Of a stretch of DNA of 37,690 nucleotides, positions 25,657 to 33,817 are shown one piece after another. The stretch comes from Candidatus Dormiibacterota bacterium (lineage in GTDB: Bacteria; Chloroflexota; Dormibacteria; Aeolococcales; Bog-877). The stretch covers positions 1-37,690 of the forward strand of contig DAHUYV010000033.1 of the NCBI GenBank assembly GCA_027306885.1, written 5' to 3'. The translations under genes and the position numbers were made by a program. The notes beneath the pieces are model-generated. The model made no database searches. It saw nothing but the letters and a program-made list of their open reading frames with translations, and was not told where the DNA came from. The number at the start of each line of letters is the position of its first letter. The stretch's first letter is position 1.

Positions 25657-28125
25657 TCAGCTCTCCTCGGCCGCCGCGGGCTCGGGCTCGTCGGCGGAGG
25701 CGGGCACCTCGCCCAGCGGGAGCACCGCCACACCCTTGCGCTGGGCCCAGTCGGCGACCCGGCGCTCGTGGGAGAACACCACGACCTGGGAGGTCTCGCA
25801 GAGATCGAGCAGGGTGTCCAGGAGCGCGAAGCAGCGGTGGTCGTCGGAGTTCACCGTGGGGTCGTCGAAGAACAGCGGGAGGGGCTCGCCGCGCGGCGAC
25901 AGCGCCTGGGCCAGGACCATCCGCAGGCACACGTAGATCTGCTCCTGGGTGCCCTGCGACAGGTGCTCGACCGGAACCTGCCTTGTGGAGTTGGCGGCCG
26001 CCACGTGCATCGAGAGGTCCGCGGGGTCGACCCAGGCCTGCTGGTAGCGGCGGTGGGTGAGCTTGGGCAGCCGGAGCTTCAGACCCTCGGCCAGCACCGG
26101 CGCCAGGCTGTTGTGGATCTCGCCCTGGGCCGTCTCCAGCTGCTCGATGGCCAGCTTGATGGCCTCCTCGGCGAAGGTCATCCGGGCCAGCTCGTCCTGA
26201 AGGTCGGCGGCCCGCTCCTCCAGCTCCACCAGGTTCCCCGCCGCCCGCAGCTTCTGCTCCAGCCTGCCCTCCAGGGGCAGCCGCTCCGCCCGCAGCGCCT
26301 CCAGCTCCGCCCGCTTCTGGTCGTACTCCAGTCGCAGCTCCTGGCTGGGACGCCCGGTCTTGGGGATCAGCCCCTGACGCATGAGGCCGCCGACCTCCGA
26401 GCGCAGCTCCTCGGCCCGGGCCACCATCGCCCGGAGCTCGCGCCCGTTGAGCCGCTCCTCGCGCCGGATCCCGAGCTCGGACCGGCGCCGGGCCGCCTCC
26501 GCGGCCCGCTCCCCGGCCCGGGCTCGCTGGCTCAGCTGCTCGGCGGCCGCCAGCGGTTCGGTCTCGGTGATTCCCGCCGCTGCCGCCCGGGCCAGCAGCT
26601 GCTCCCGGGCCCGGTCCCTGGTCGAGGTCCAGGATCCCAGCTGGCGAAGCACCTCCTGGAGCGGGGGCAGCTCCAGCGCCAGCTGGCGCAACTGGTCGAT
26701 GCTGAACTGGTTCACTCCCAGCTCGCTCACCCGCTGGCGGGCCTTGGAGCGCTGGGCCAGGACCTCCTCCTGGGCCGCCACCGCCTTCATCACCTCCGGG
26801 TCCTGGCTGCGTTTGGCCCGCCTCATCTCCGCGACCGAGGTGAAGCCCCCGACCGCCAGCAGGCGGCGGAGCCGGTGCTGCAGGAACAGGAAGGCGCTGA
26901 AGGCGATCGCCATCACCAGGAGCCCGCCGACGAACAGCTCCACCGAGAACTGGTTGCCCTTGCCGCTCACCGAGTTCCAGATCAGCAGCACCCCGGCGAT
27001 CCCCCCGAGGACGGCGATCAGGTCGGACGACCAGCGGTGCAGCGCCACGGCGCGCCGGTCGAGAAGCTCCAGCCGGGCCGCGCCCCCGGCCTGGGCCGGC
27101 AGCGGCGGGACGGGGCGCTCCAGCGCGTCGGCGAGGAAGGTGAGCTCGGAGACGGAGAGCCGGTCGGCCAGAAGGGCCTGCGTGGGGTCGGGGGGAGTGA
27201 GCTCGGCGATCTTGGCCTCAGCTTCCTGGAACTGCGCGGCTAGCTGCGGGGCCCCCTCGGCCGCCTCGTGGACCGCGGCGATGTCGGCGGGCACCTCGCC
27301 GTCGGGCAGCTGGGAGAGGGAGCTGTCGATCTCCTCGATGGCGATCAGGTCCTGGTCGAGCTCGGCCAGCTCGGCGGCCTTCCAGGTCCCCTCGGCGGCG
27401 CCTGCGGCGTGGGCCGCCGCCGCCTCCCTGGCCCGCAGCTCGTCGCGGCTGGCCAGCTCCTCGGACAGCTGGGAGCGAGCCTGCCGGGCCCGGTCCAGCG
27501 CCACCTGCGTCTCGTCGAGCTGCTTGACCACGTTGTCCATCGGTCGGCTGGTGGTGCGCTCGGTGCGCAGGTGGTCCTGGCGCCAGCGGCGCAGCGCCTC
27601 AATGGCGGCGCTCACCGTCGAGCCGGCGCCGGAGGTGGCGGAGGCCCGCTGCAGGTCGGCCTGCAGGGAGCTGGCGCTGATCTCCAGGATCTGGTCCTGA
27701 GCCACCGTGGAGACCGCCAGGAAGGCGTCGCGGCCCATCCCCAGCGGCACCGCCACGTCGACGTTGCGGCCGCGTCGGAACTGGTTGGTGACGTCACCGC
27801 CCCGGACCAGGTCCAGCACCTGGCAGTTGTCGGGCTGGTCCAGGTCGCGGAGGAAGCGGTACCTGCCGCTGCCCAGCTCCACCTCGGCCTGCACGGTGAA
27901 GCTGCGCCCGCGCCAGGGGCGGAAGTGGCGCAGCACCTGCTCGGTGCCCTTGGGCATCCGGCCCCGGCTGGGCAGGTCGACCCCGGCGAGAGCCACCCGC
28001 AGGGCGGTGTGCAGCGTGCTCTTGCCGGACTCGTTGGGGCCGACGATGACCGTGATCTTGGGGTCCAGGTTGTAGATGCCCCGAAGTGCCCCGAAGCGCT
28101 CCAGGGTGACCGACAGCACCTTCAC
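25657..28125 (-). CDS. YhaN/SbcC-like SMC-type ATPase with two membrane segments
   Basis: An about 822-residue Rad50/SbcC-type ATPase. GPNESGKST (Walker A) lies near residue 30. Long Ala/Glu/Arg/Gln-rich coiled coils flank two hydrophobic helices (about 368-385, AVLGGIAGVLLIW, and 397-416, FVGGLLVMAIAFSAFLFL). The C-terminal half has the EHLSQGTQEQIYVCLR signature and LPLFFDDPTVNSDD (Walker B). The membrane pair in the middle, where Rad50 has its zinc hook, is the arrangement of Bacillus YhaN; no CxxC hook is seen. GGAGGTG lies upstream; the start may be GTG 28125 or TTG 28128. It follows the metallophosphoesterase by about 30 bases, forming an SbcCD/YhaON-like pair for DNA end processing. 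Confidence 0.88.
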   Translation of the reverse strand: MKVLSVTLERFGALRGIYNLDPKITVIVGPNESGKSTLHTALRVALAGVDLPSRGRMPKGTEQVLRHFRPWRGRSFTVQAEVELGSGRYRFLRDLDQPDNCQVLDLVRGGDVTNQFRRGRNVDVAVPLGMGRDAFLAVSTVAQDQILEISASSLQADLQRASATSGAGSTVSAAIEALRRWRQDHLRTERTTSRPMDNVVKQLDETQVALDRARQARSQLSEELASRDELRAREAAAAHAAGAAEGTWKAAELAELDQDLIAIEEIDSSLSQLPDGEVPADIAAVHEAAEGAPQLAAQFQEAEAKIAELTPPDPTQALLADRLSVSELTFLADALERPVPPLPAQAGGAARLELLDRRAVALHRWSSDLIAVLGGIAGVLLIWNSVSGKGNQFSVELFVGGLLVMAIAFSAFLFLQHRLRRLLAVGGFTSVAEMRRAKRSQDPEVMKAVAAQEEVLAQRSKARQRVSELGVNQFSIDQLRQLALELPPLQEVLRQLGSWTSTRDRAREQLLARAAAAGITETEPLAAAEQLSQRARAGERAAEAARRRSELGIRREERLNGRELRAMVARAEELRSEVGGLMRQGLIPKTGRPSQELRLEYDQKRAELEALRAERLPLEGRLEQKLRAAGNLVELEERAADLQDELARMTFAEEAIKLAIEQLETAQGEIHNSLAPVLAEGLKLRLPKLTHRRYQQAWVDPADLSMHVAAANSTRQVPVEHLSQGTQEQIYVCLRMVLAQALSPRGEPLPLFFDDPTVNSDDHRCFALLDTLLDLCETSQVVVFSHERRVADWAQRKGVAVLPLGEVPASADEPEPAAAEES

Positions 28126-28156
28126 CAACCCCCACCTCCGCTTCCGGCCAGCCTGC

Positions 28157-29248
28157 TCACAGAAGCCGGGGCTCCTCCCCCCGCAGGGCGTCGAGCCCGG
28201 CCACCAGCGCCGCCTGCACCAGCTCCCCCTCGAAGTCGGGACGAGCCATGAGGGCCCGGACGAACTGGCCGCGGGCGTCGGGGGCCTGGCGCAGGGACTC
28301 CAGGTCGAGCGCCGGGCGCGCCTCCATCACCAGCTCCACACAGCGGTCGCCCCGGCGCAGGCGCGCCAGAAGGTCGGTGGTTCCAATCCGGACCCCGGGA
28401 GCCAGGTCGCCCACCACCTTGATCCGCACCCCCTCGGTGGGAGAGGCGGGGACCACCGCCTCCAGCTTCTCGACCAGCGCCTCGGAGTGCTGGCACCCGG
28501 TGACGTCGACCTCCTGATCCTCCAGATGGTAGCTGGCCACCGGCCTCGTCTCCAACTTGGGATGGGACGGCTCCAGGTCCACCAGGACCGGGCCCCTCTC
28601 CCCGACCTCCCCGAAGGTCAGCGGCTCGGGGTTGCCGGGGTACACCAGGTGCTGGGTCTGGCGCGGGGTGTGGAAGTGGCCGAGCAGCGCGTAGGCGAAG
28701 CCGGCACGGCCCAGTTCGTCCTCCGAGAAGGGGGCGTGGTCCTCCTTTCCCGACTCCTGCCAGGCCATCTGGGCGCGCTCGGAGCCGTGGAACAGCGCCA
28801 CCGCCCGCTCCCCCTTGGGCACCTTGACCCCGCTCAGCAGGTTTTGGGTGCCCTTGGGCTGGCGGTGCCCCGCACCGAAGATCCGGACGCCCCCCACCAC
28901 GACCGGGGTGAAGGAGGGCTCCGAGAAGATGGTGACGTTCTCCGGCCAGGCGAGGGTGGCGTACAGCGACCCGGGATGCCAGTAGTCGTGGTTCCCCGGG
29001 GCGATCAGCACCGGGCACTGAAGGCGCCCCAGCTGCTGACGGAGGAACTCGGCGGTGTCCTGGCGGACGCGCTCGTCCTCGTACAGGTCACCGGCGATCG
29101 TGACGGCGTCCACCTGCTCCGCCATCGCCAGCTCCACGCTGCGCTGGAAGGCGGCCCGGATCCCCTCGCGGCGGCGCCCGGCGACCGCCGCTCCGAGGCC
29201 GGCGAAGGCCGCGTCCAGGTGGACATCGGCCAGGTGGAGAATTCTCAT
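28157..29248 (-). CDS. SbcD/YhaO-like metallophosphoesterase (DNA exonuclease)
   Basis: The 363-residue protein has the calcineurin-like phosphoesterase motifs in order: MRILHLADVHLD, IAGDLYED, APGNHDYW, FHGSE and LGHFHTP, then a C-terminal cap region. This is the Mre11/SbcD/YhaO layout: a Mn2+-dependent nuclease that works with the SMC-like ATPase encoded next. The ATG is preceded by CATATT and only 6 bases, without a Shine-Dalgarno, so the mRNA may be leaderless. The ORF upstream of this ATG in the track has no homology. Confidence 0.92.
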   Translation of the reverse strand: MRILHLADVHLDAAFAGLGAAVAGRRREGIRAAFQRSVELAMAEQVDAVTIAGDLYEDERVRQDTAEFLRQQLGRLQCPVLIAPGNHDYWHPGSLYATLAWPENVTIFSEPSFTPVVVGGVRIFGAGHRQPKGTQNLLSGVKVPKGERAVALFHGSERAQMAWQESGKEDHAPFSEDELGRAGFAYALLGHFHTPRQTQHLVYPGNPEPLTFGEVGERGPVLVDLEPSHPKLETRPVASYHLEDQEVDVTGCQHSEALVEKLEAVVPASPTEGVRIKVVGDLAPGVRIGTTDLLARLRRGDRCVELVMEARPALDLESLRQAPDARGQFVRALMARPDFEGELVQAALVAGLDALRGEEPRLL

Positions 29249-29308
29249 GGTCGCAATATGCAGCACCGGGGCCTTCCCGTGGGGCCGACGCCCCCTCGAG
29301 CGGACAAC

Positions 29309-29314
29309 TAGACT
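29309..29314 (+). promoter_or_regulatory. -10 element of a probable leaderless transcript
   Basis: TAGACT ends 6 bases before the ATG of the 74-aa gene, so the predicted transcription start coincides with the start codon. No convincing -35 box is visible. Confidence 0.5.
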
Positions 29315-29320
29315 CAGGCG

Positions 29321-29545
29321 ATGGCTCCCATATTGCCGCCGGGCCCGGTGGCGGAGGCCCAGCGCGTGGTGCTGCGCAAGGTCAACCGGCGCGCCCCCGG
29401 ATTCATCAGCAACCTGGTCCGGTCCCGGATCGTCGGGCACCAGGTCGAGGTGGGTCAGAAGATCGTGGTGTTCCAGGTGGCCTTCACCGAGCCCAAGGGA
29501 CTGGTCGAGGTGACTCCTCAGACCGCCATCGAGTTCATCGACTGA
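29321..29545 (+). CDS. 74-aa hypothetical protein preceding an ABC exporter
   Basis: A small basic/neutral protein (VVLRKVNRRAPGFISNLV, then VEVGQKIVVFQVAFTEPKG) with predicted beta-rich character and no membrane segment. I do not recognise a family. The case for a gene is a leaderless-type promoter exactly at the ATG, coding-like composition, and a 5-base spacing to the ABC ATPase start. It might be a small regulator or accessory of that transporter, but the sequence gives no direct hint. Confidence 0.62.
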   Translation: MAPILPPGPVAEAQRVVLRKVNRRAPGFISNLVRSRIVGHQVEVGQKIVVFQVAFTEPKGLVEVTPQTAIEFID

Positions 29546-29550
29546 GGGAG

Positions 29551-30459
29551 TTGCCCACTCCGGTCCTCCTGGCGGAGGCGGTCTCCCGTCGATACCGCAA
29601 CGGCCGGGGGGTGGGGCCGGTGAGCCTGCGGGTAGAGGGCGGCGAGGTGCTGGCGCTGGTGGGCCCCAACGGGAGCGGCAAGACCACCCTGGTCCGCTGC
29701 CTCGGTACCCGCAGCCCCCATCAGTCGGGGGAGCTGCTCTGGTTCGGCAAGCCCGACCCGAGGAGGGCCAGAGGGCGGCTCGGGGTGGTCTTCGACGCCA
29801 CCGCCCACGTCGATGAGCTGAGCGGAGAGGAGAACCTCCAGTTCTTCGCTCGGGTCCGGGGCGGGGCCAGCACCGAGCCCCTCCTCCGCGACGCCGAGCT
29901 GACCGAGGTGGCCGGGGAGCCGATCAGCTCGTACTCATACGGGATGCGCCGCCGGCTGCTGCTGGCGGAGGCGCTCCTCGGCGACCCCGAGCTCCTGATC
30001 CTCGACGAGCCCACCCTCGGCCTGGACGTGGTGGGCCGGCGCTGGCTGGCCGACACCCTGGCCGAGCGCCGCCGAAGGGGTCTGGTCGCGGTGGTGTCCA
30101 CCAACGACACCGAGTTCGTCGAGGCGGTGGCGACCCGGGTCGGCTTCCTCATCGACGGGCTTTTGGTCCAGGATGCGCCCCTTCATCAGCTGCTGGCCTC
30201 GGTCGGGGGGCTGCGGGAGATCCACCTCAGCTGCCGAGCCGGGGTGGATGCCGACCTCCTGCGCCGGGTGGCGGGGGTGGAGCGGGTCGCCGAGGTGGAG
30301 GGGGGGTTCACGGTGCTGGCCACCCGCCGCGACGGGCTGCTGGCCGACGTTCTCGCCTGCATCGGAGAGCTGGACCGCAAGTTGGTCGACCTCTCGGTGC
30401 GGGAGCCCGGGCTCGCCGACTGCTTCCTTCGCCTCACCGGAAGGAGCCTTGATGGCTGA
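29551..30459 (+). CDS. ABC transporter ATP-binding protein
   Basis: A 302-residue nucleotide-binding subunit with GPNGSGKTTLVRC (Walker A), SYSYGMRRRLLLAEALLG (degenerate signature, lacking the canonical SGGQ), LLILDEPTLGLDVVGRRW (Walker B) and VVSTNDTEFVE, where the usual switch His is replaced by Asn/Asp. The C-terminal domain ends in EPGLADCFLRLTGRSL, like DrrA-type proteins. The TTG start directly follows GAGGGAG. Its stop overlaps the permease start by 8 bases. The altered switch region may lower ATPase activity, or the pair may need another subunit. Confidence 0.9.
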   Translation: MPTPVLLAEAVSRRYRNGRGVGPVSLRVEGGEVLALVGPNGSGKTTLVRCLGTRSPHQSGELLWFGKPDPRRARGRLGVVFDATAHVDELSGEENLQFFARVRGGASTEPLLRDAELTEVAGEPISSYSYGMRRRLLLAEALLGDPELLILDEPTLGLDVVGRRWLADTLAERRRRGLVAVVSTNDTEFVEAVATRVGFLIDGLLVQDAPLHQLLASVGGLREIHLSCRAGVDADLLRRVAGVERVAEVEGGFTVLATRRDGLLADVLACIGELDRKLVDLSVREPGLADCFLRLTGRSLDG

Positions 30460-31222
30460 GCGGCTGCCGGCGGCCGTGGCCCAGAGCGCTCGCCGGGCGG
30501 GGCCGGGGCTCCCCGGCGGCCTCTGGCGGCTCGAGCTGCGGGCGGCTCTGGCCCGGCGCCGGGCGCTGGCGATCAAGCTGCTCTTCCCCCTGGTGCTGGC
30601 GCTGCCCCTGGCGCTCACCGGCGCGCCCCAGTTCTTCGCCGCCATGCTGCTCACCGTCCTCATCGCGATGGTGGGGACGGTAGGCACCGGGGTGAGCCTC
30701 ACCCGCTCCCGGGGCGCCGGCTGGCTGGACCGGCTGGCGGTCCTCCCCCTGGCGCCCTGGCGGGTCGGGCTGGAGGTGTTCCTCGCCAGCTGGCTCCTGG
30801 ACTGCCTGCAGGCCACCCTCATGATCCTGGTGCTGGAGCTGGCCCAGCGGGCGGACCCGCTGACCGTGGTCAGCACCTGGCTGCTGGCCCTCGGAACCCT
30901 CGCCTTCTCCGGGGCGCTGGGGCTGGCGGTGGCGACCCTCACCGACAACGCCGGCGAGGCGATGCTGCTGCTGGCGGTGGTGCTGGCCCCGATGCTGTTC
31001 CTCTCGGGCCTCTTCACCGGGGTCCCCGCGGTTGGGCCCCGGTACTGGGTCGCCCAGCTGCTGCCCTTCAGCTACCTGCAGAACGGCTTCCAGCTGGTCC
31101 TGCACGGCAACCCCCCGGACGGCGCCCCGGGTCAGTTCCTCTGGGCGGCGGGGGTGTTCCTCCTGGTCGGCGGCGCGGCGGCGGCGGCCCTCGGGCGGCC
31201 CCTGCTCGCCCGGGGGGCGTAG
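30452..31222 (+). CDS. ABC-2 type transporter permease
   Basis: A 256-residue protein with six hydrophobic segments: KLLFPLVLALPLALTG, AAMLLTVLIAMVGTVGTG, and the cytoplasmic loop SLTRSRGAGWLDRLAVLPLAPWRVGLEV, equivalent to the ERLRVTP loop of ABC-2 permeases. FLSGLFTGVPAVGPRYWVAQLLPFSYLQNGF is the C-terminal ABC-2 hallmark. The ATG at 30452 follows AAGGAG by 5 bases and lies inside the end of the ATPase gene. This is the third ABC exporter pair of the window. It converges with the transketolase-like gene after 7 bases. Confidence 0.9.
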   Translation: MAERLPAAVAQSARRAGPGLPGGLWRLELRAALARRRALAIKLLFPLVLALPLALTGAPQFFAAMLLTVLIAMVGTVGTGVSLTRSRGAGWLDRLAVLPLAPWRVGLEVFLASWLLDCLQATLMILVLELAQRADPLTVVSTWLLALGTLAFSGALGLAVATLTDNAGEAMLLLAVVLAPMLFLSGLFTGVPAVGPRYWVAQLLPFSYLQNGFQLVLHGNPPDGAPGQFLWAAGVFLLVGGAAAAALGRPLLARGA

Positions 31223-31229
31223 GGCGGGG

Positions 31230-33647
31230 TCAGCCGGCCCCGTCGAGCAGGGAGCGGAGGCGGGAGAGCCGCTGCGCCCGCTCGGCGGCGAAGCGCTCCA
31301 GCGCGGCGAGGATGTGCCCCGGGTCCAGGTGGGCCTCCTCCATCACCTCCGCCACGGTCCCCCCGGTGCGCCACCTGTGGTCCCAGTCGGGGAAGAGCGA
31401 GTACTCCTCGAAGAGGGGGTGGTCGGCCCAGTCCCGCATCATCCGCAGCGCGCCGTTGGTGATCGCCATCGAGTCGAGGATGTCGGTGGGGGCGATCACC
31501 GAGCGCCGGCGCTCCTCGTCCTGCAGCCGGAACAGCTGGGGGCTGATGGCGGCCACCACCTTGACGTTGATCCCCCGGCGGTCCAGCTCGGGCAGGAGCG
31601 AGACCAGGTTCGCGGTGGTGACGGTGCCCCGCACCAGCACCATGCCCCCCTTCGGCTCGCCGGGACGGTACTGGCGCAGCACGTACGCCCCCCGGGCCGC
31701 TTCCAGGTGGGAGGGCATCCCCAGCTTCTCCCGGTCGGGGATCTCCACCGCCGGCCGGGTAAGGTGGAGGGCCACCACCGGGGCGGAGGCGGAGAGCGCC
31801 GCCGCCAGCACCGCCGGCACCTCGTTGTACTCCCAGGGGTGGAGGTCGATCACCTGTCCCTCGGGGAACATCTGGGTGACCCCGGGCTCGTATATCCCGA
31901 AGTGGGTGCGCGAGTCCTCGGCGGTCTCGGGCCCGGAGTGGCCGGCCACCCAGAGCAGCTTGCCCACCTTGAGCTCGCAGTCCTGGGCCAGCTGGCTGAA
32001 GAGTCGAATCGGCCCGTACTTGAGGTACGAGAAGGAGCCGTACGTGGAGCAGGCGCCCCAGAAGCCGTCGAACCGGGAGAACGGGTCGTCGGCCAGGTTG
32101 ACCGTCGCCAGCCCGGCCATGAGCCCGGCGTTGCCGAACTCGGTGATCTCGGTCGGCAGCAGCGCCCCCTTGGGGTTCTTCTCCCGCTCGTACCAGCCCG
32201 AGCCCTCCATCCCCTGGGAGCCGGCGGCGAAGCCGGCGAGGTTGGTGGACTCGGCGAGGTCGGCCGAGGCGGCGATGAACAGCGGCCTTCCGTGGTCGCG
32301 GCGGGAGAGGGAGTTGACATATGCCGCCCAGGCGCCCAGCGCCGCCCGGTTGGGCGCCTTCTCCCCGGGCTTCTTCCAGAGCTCACTCGGGTACTCGCCG
32401 ACATCGAAGATGCGCTTGTCGGAGAAGACCTCTCCGGAACCCATGGGGGAGCCAGCGAGCCGCTCCGGCACCCCCTCCCCGATGGCACAGAGGCGGCCCG
32501 ACAGCCACTCCACCAGCTGCTCATCGCGGGTCAGGACGCCGATCGCCGTCTGGAGGTTGGCCCTCGCCTGGGAGCGCAGCTCCAGGGGGTCCTCGGGACC
32601 CGGCTGGTCCACCCCCTGGTACTCGACCCCGTACCGCTCCATGAACTGCTTGCGCACGGCCCAGAACTCCTTGGCGTTGAGCGGCCAGGGGGTACCGTGG
32701 CTGGAGGCGTCGTACTTCCCGTATCCCCTCCCCTTGCGGGTCTTGAACCAGGCCACGGTCGGTGTCGAGAGGGGGTTCTCCCCGACTGCCGCATCCAGCA
32801 CCGCCCGGGTGACGTCGTCCCACTCCGAGCCGCGCTCCGCTCCCACGACTCGCCAGCCGTACGGGGCGAACCAGTCCGAGGGAGTGCCGTGCACCACGCT
32901 GGAGAGGGGGCGGGGGTCGATGCCGAAGTCGTTCCAGTCGAGCAGGAAGACCAGGTTGGAGAGCCCCAACCCGAACGCCGCGGCCCGGGCCTCGTGGCTG
33001 CCGCCCGGGGTCAGCCCGCCCTCGCCCTCCACGGCGAAGACCTTGACCTCCTCCGCCCCGGCCAGGCGCAGGGCGAGCGCCTCCCCCGACGCCGGCGCCG
33101 TGCCGTGCCCCGACGGCCCGGTGTTGAACTTGAGGAAGAGGGTGCGGCCGGACATCTCGGCGTGGCCGGGCAGGCCGCCGCGGTGGCGGAGCTCCAGGAG
33201 GTGCTCCCAGGTGAGGGCCCACCGCCCACCGTCAGGGAACGCGTACCTCTCGTCGCCGGTCTGCCGGTGCCGCTCCCGGAGCCCCTCGTTGAGGAGTGCC
33301 AGCGTCGCGTACACCAGCGGCACGGTGTGCCCGGCGGAGAGCACGAACCGGTCGGAGAAGCGCAGCCAGGGCCGGCGCAGGTCCCAGCGCATCGCGCCGG
33401 ACAGCAGCAGCGCCAGCAAGAGGTGGACCTTGGAGCGGGAGCCCCCGGGATGGCCGCTCTGGCGGTAGTTGAGGGAGAGGTCGATCAGCTCATCGGTGAG
33501 GTCCTTCAGCACCTCGTACCGGGGGAAGTCGGTGCCGGCCGCGGTGAGGAGGCGGGTCACCTCCGCCTCGCCGGGCACCCCGGAGCGGACCGGCGGCTGG
33601 GGGAGCAGGAGGTCTGCCCCCGCGTCGCGCTGACCTCCCGACGCCAT
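31230..33647 (-). CDS. Large transketolase-family thiamine-diphosphate enzyme
   Basis: The 805-residue protein is about 140 residues longer than normal transketolase. The N-terminal ThDP domain has SGHPGGSRSK, FSDRFVLSAGHTVPLVYA and a cofactor loop EGEGGLTPGGSHEARAA...LDWNDFGID, so G-E-G stands where G-D-G is usual. The pyrimidine domain has PTEITEFGNAGLMAGLA (the Glu that activates ThDP) and a C-terminal domain follows. It probably moves two-carbon units in the pentose phosphate pathway, but substrate residues cannot be confirmed; it does not resemble phosphoketolase or AceE at its motifs. GGAGGT stands 7 bases before the ATG at 33647. It is a single-gene unit; TATCCT about 45 bases upstream may be the -10. 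Confidence 0.82.
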   Translation of the reverse strand: MASGGQRDAGADLLLPQPPVRSGVPGEAEVTRLLTAAGTDFPRYEVLKDLTDELIDLSLNYRQSGHPGGSRSKVHLLLALLLSGAMRWDLRRPWLRFSDRFVLSAGHTVPLVYATLALLNEGLRERHRQTGDERYAFPDGGRWALTWEHLLELRHRGGLPGHAEMSGRTLFLKFNTGPSGHGTAPASGEALALRLAGAEEVKVFAVEGEGGLTPGGSHEARAAAFGLGLSNLVFLLDWNDFGIDPRPLSSVVHGTPSDWFAPYGWRVVGAERGSEWDDVTRAVLDAAVGENPLSTPTVAWFKTRKGRGYGKYDASSHGTPWPLNAKEFWAVRKQFMERYGVEYQGVDQPGPEDPLELRSQARANLQTAIGVLTRDEQLVEWLSGRLCAIGEGVPERLAGSPMGSGEVFSDKRIFDVGEYPSELWKKPGEKAPNRAALGAWAAYVNSLSRRDHGRPLFIAASADLAESTNLAGFAAGSQGMEGSGWYEREKNPKGALLPTEITEFGNAGLMAGLATVNLADDPFSRFDGFWGACSTYGSFSYLKYGPIRLFSQLAQDCELKVGKLLWVAGHSGPETAEDSRTHFGIYEPGVTQMFPEGQVIDLHPWEYNEVPAVLAAALSASAPVVALHLTRPAVEIPDREKLGMPSHLEAARGAYVLRQYRPGEPKGGMVLVRGTVTTANLVSLLPELDRRGINVKVVAAISPQLFRLQDEERRRSVIAPTDILDSMAITNGALRMMRDWADHPLFEEYSLFPDWDHRWRTGGTVAEVMEEAHLDPGHILAALERFAAERAQRLSRLRSLLDGAG

Positions 33648-33817
33648 CGGCGACACCTCCGCCCACTCCCGACCGCCTACCGCCCCAGGATACCGCCCGA
33701 CCGTCCGGCCTCAGCGGCCACCCCCGCCGCGAATCGAGGTTGCCAAAAGGCGCTCCGAAGTGGGATCCGTGGCAGAGCGGCCGGGATCGGGGTCGGCGAG
33801 GAGTGCCGGCGTCCGGC

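Noticed and set aside
31230-33647. Phosphoketolase or AceE, based on the about 800-residue length
   Set aside because: The N-terminal SGHPGGS and FSDRFVLSAGH motifs and the overall motif order fit transketolase. The phosphoketolase GPGHGG-type and AceE-specific segments are not seen.
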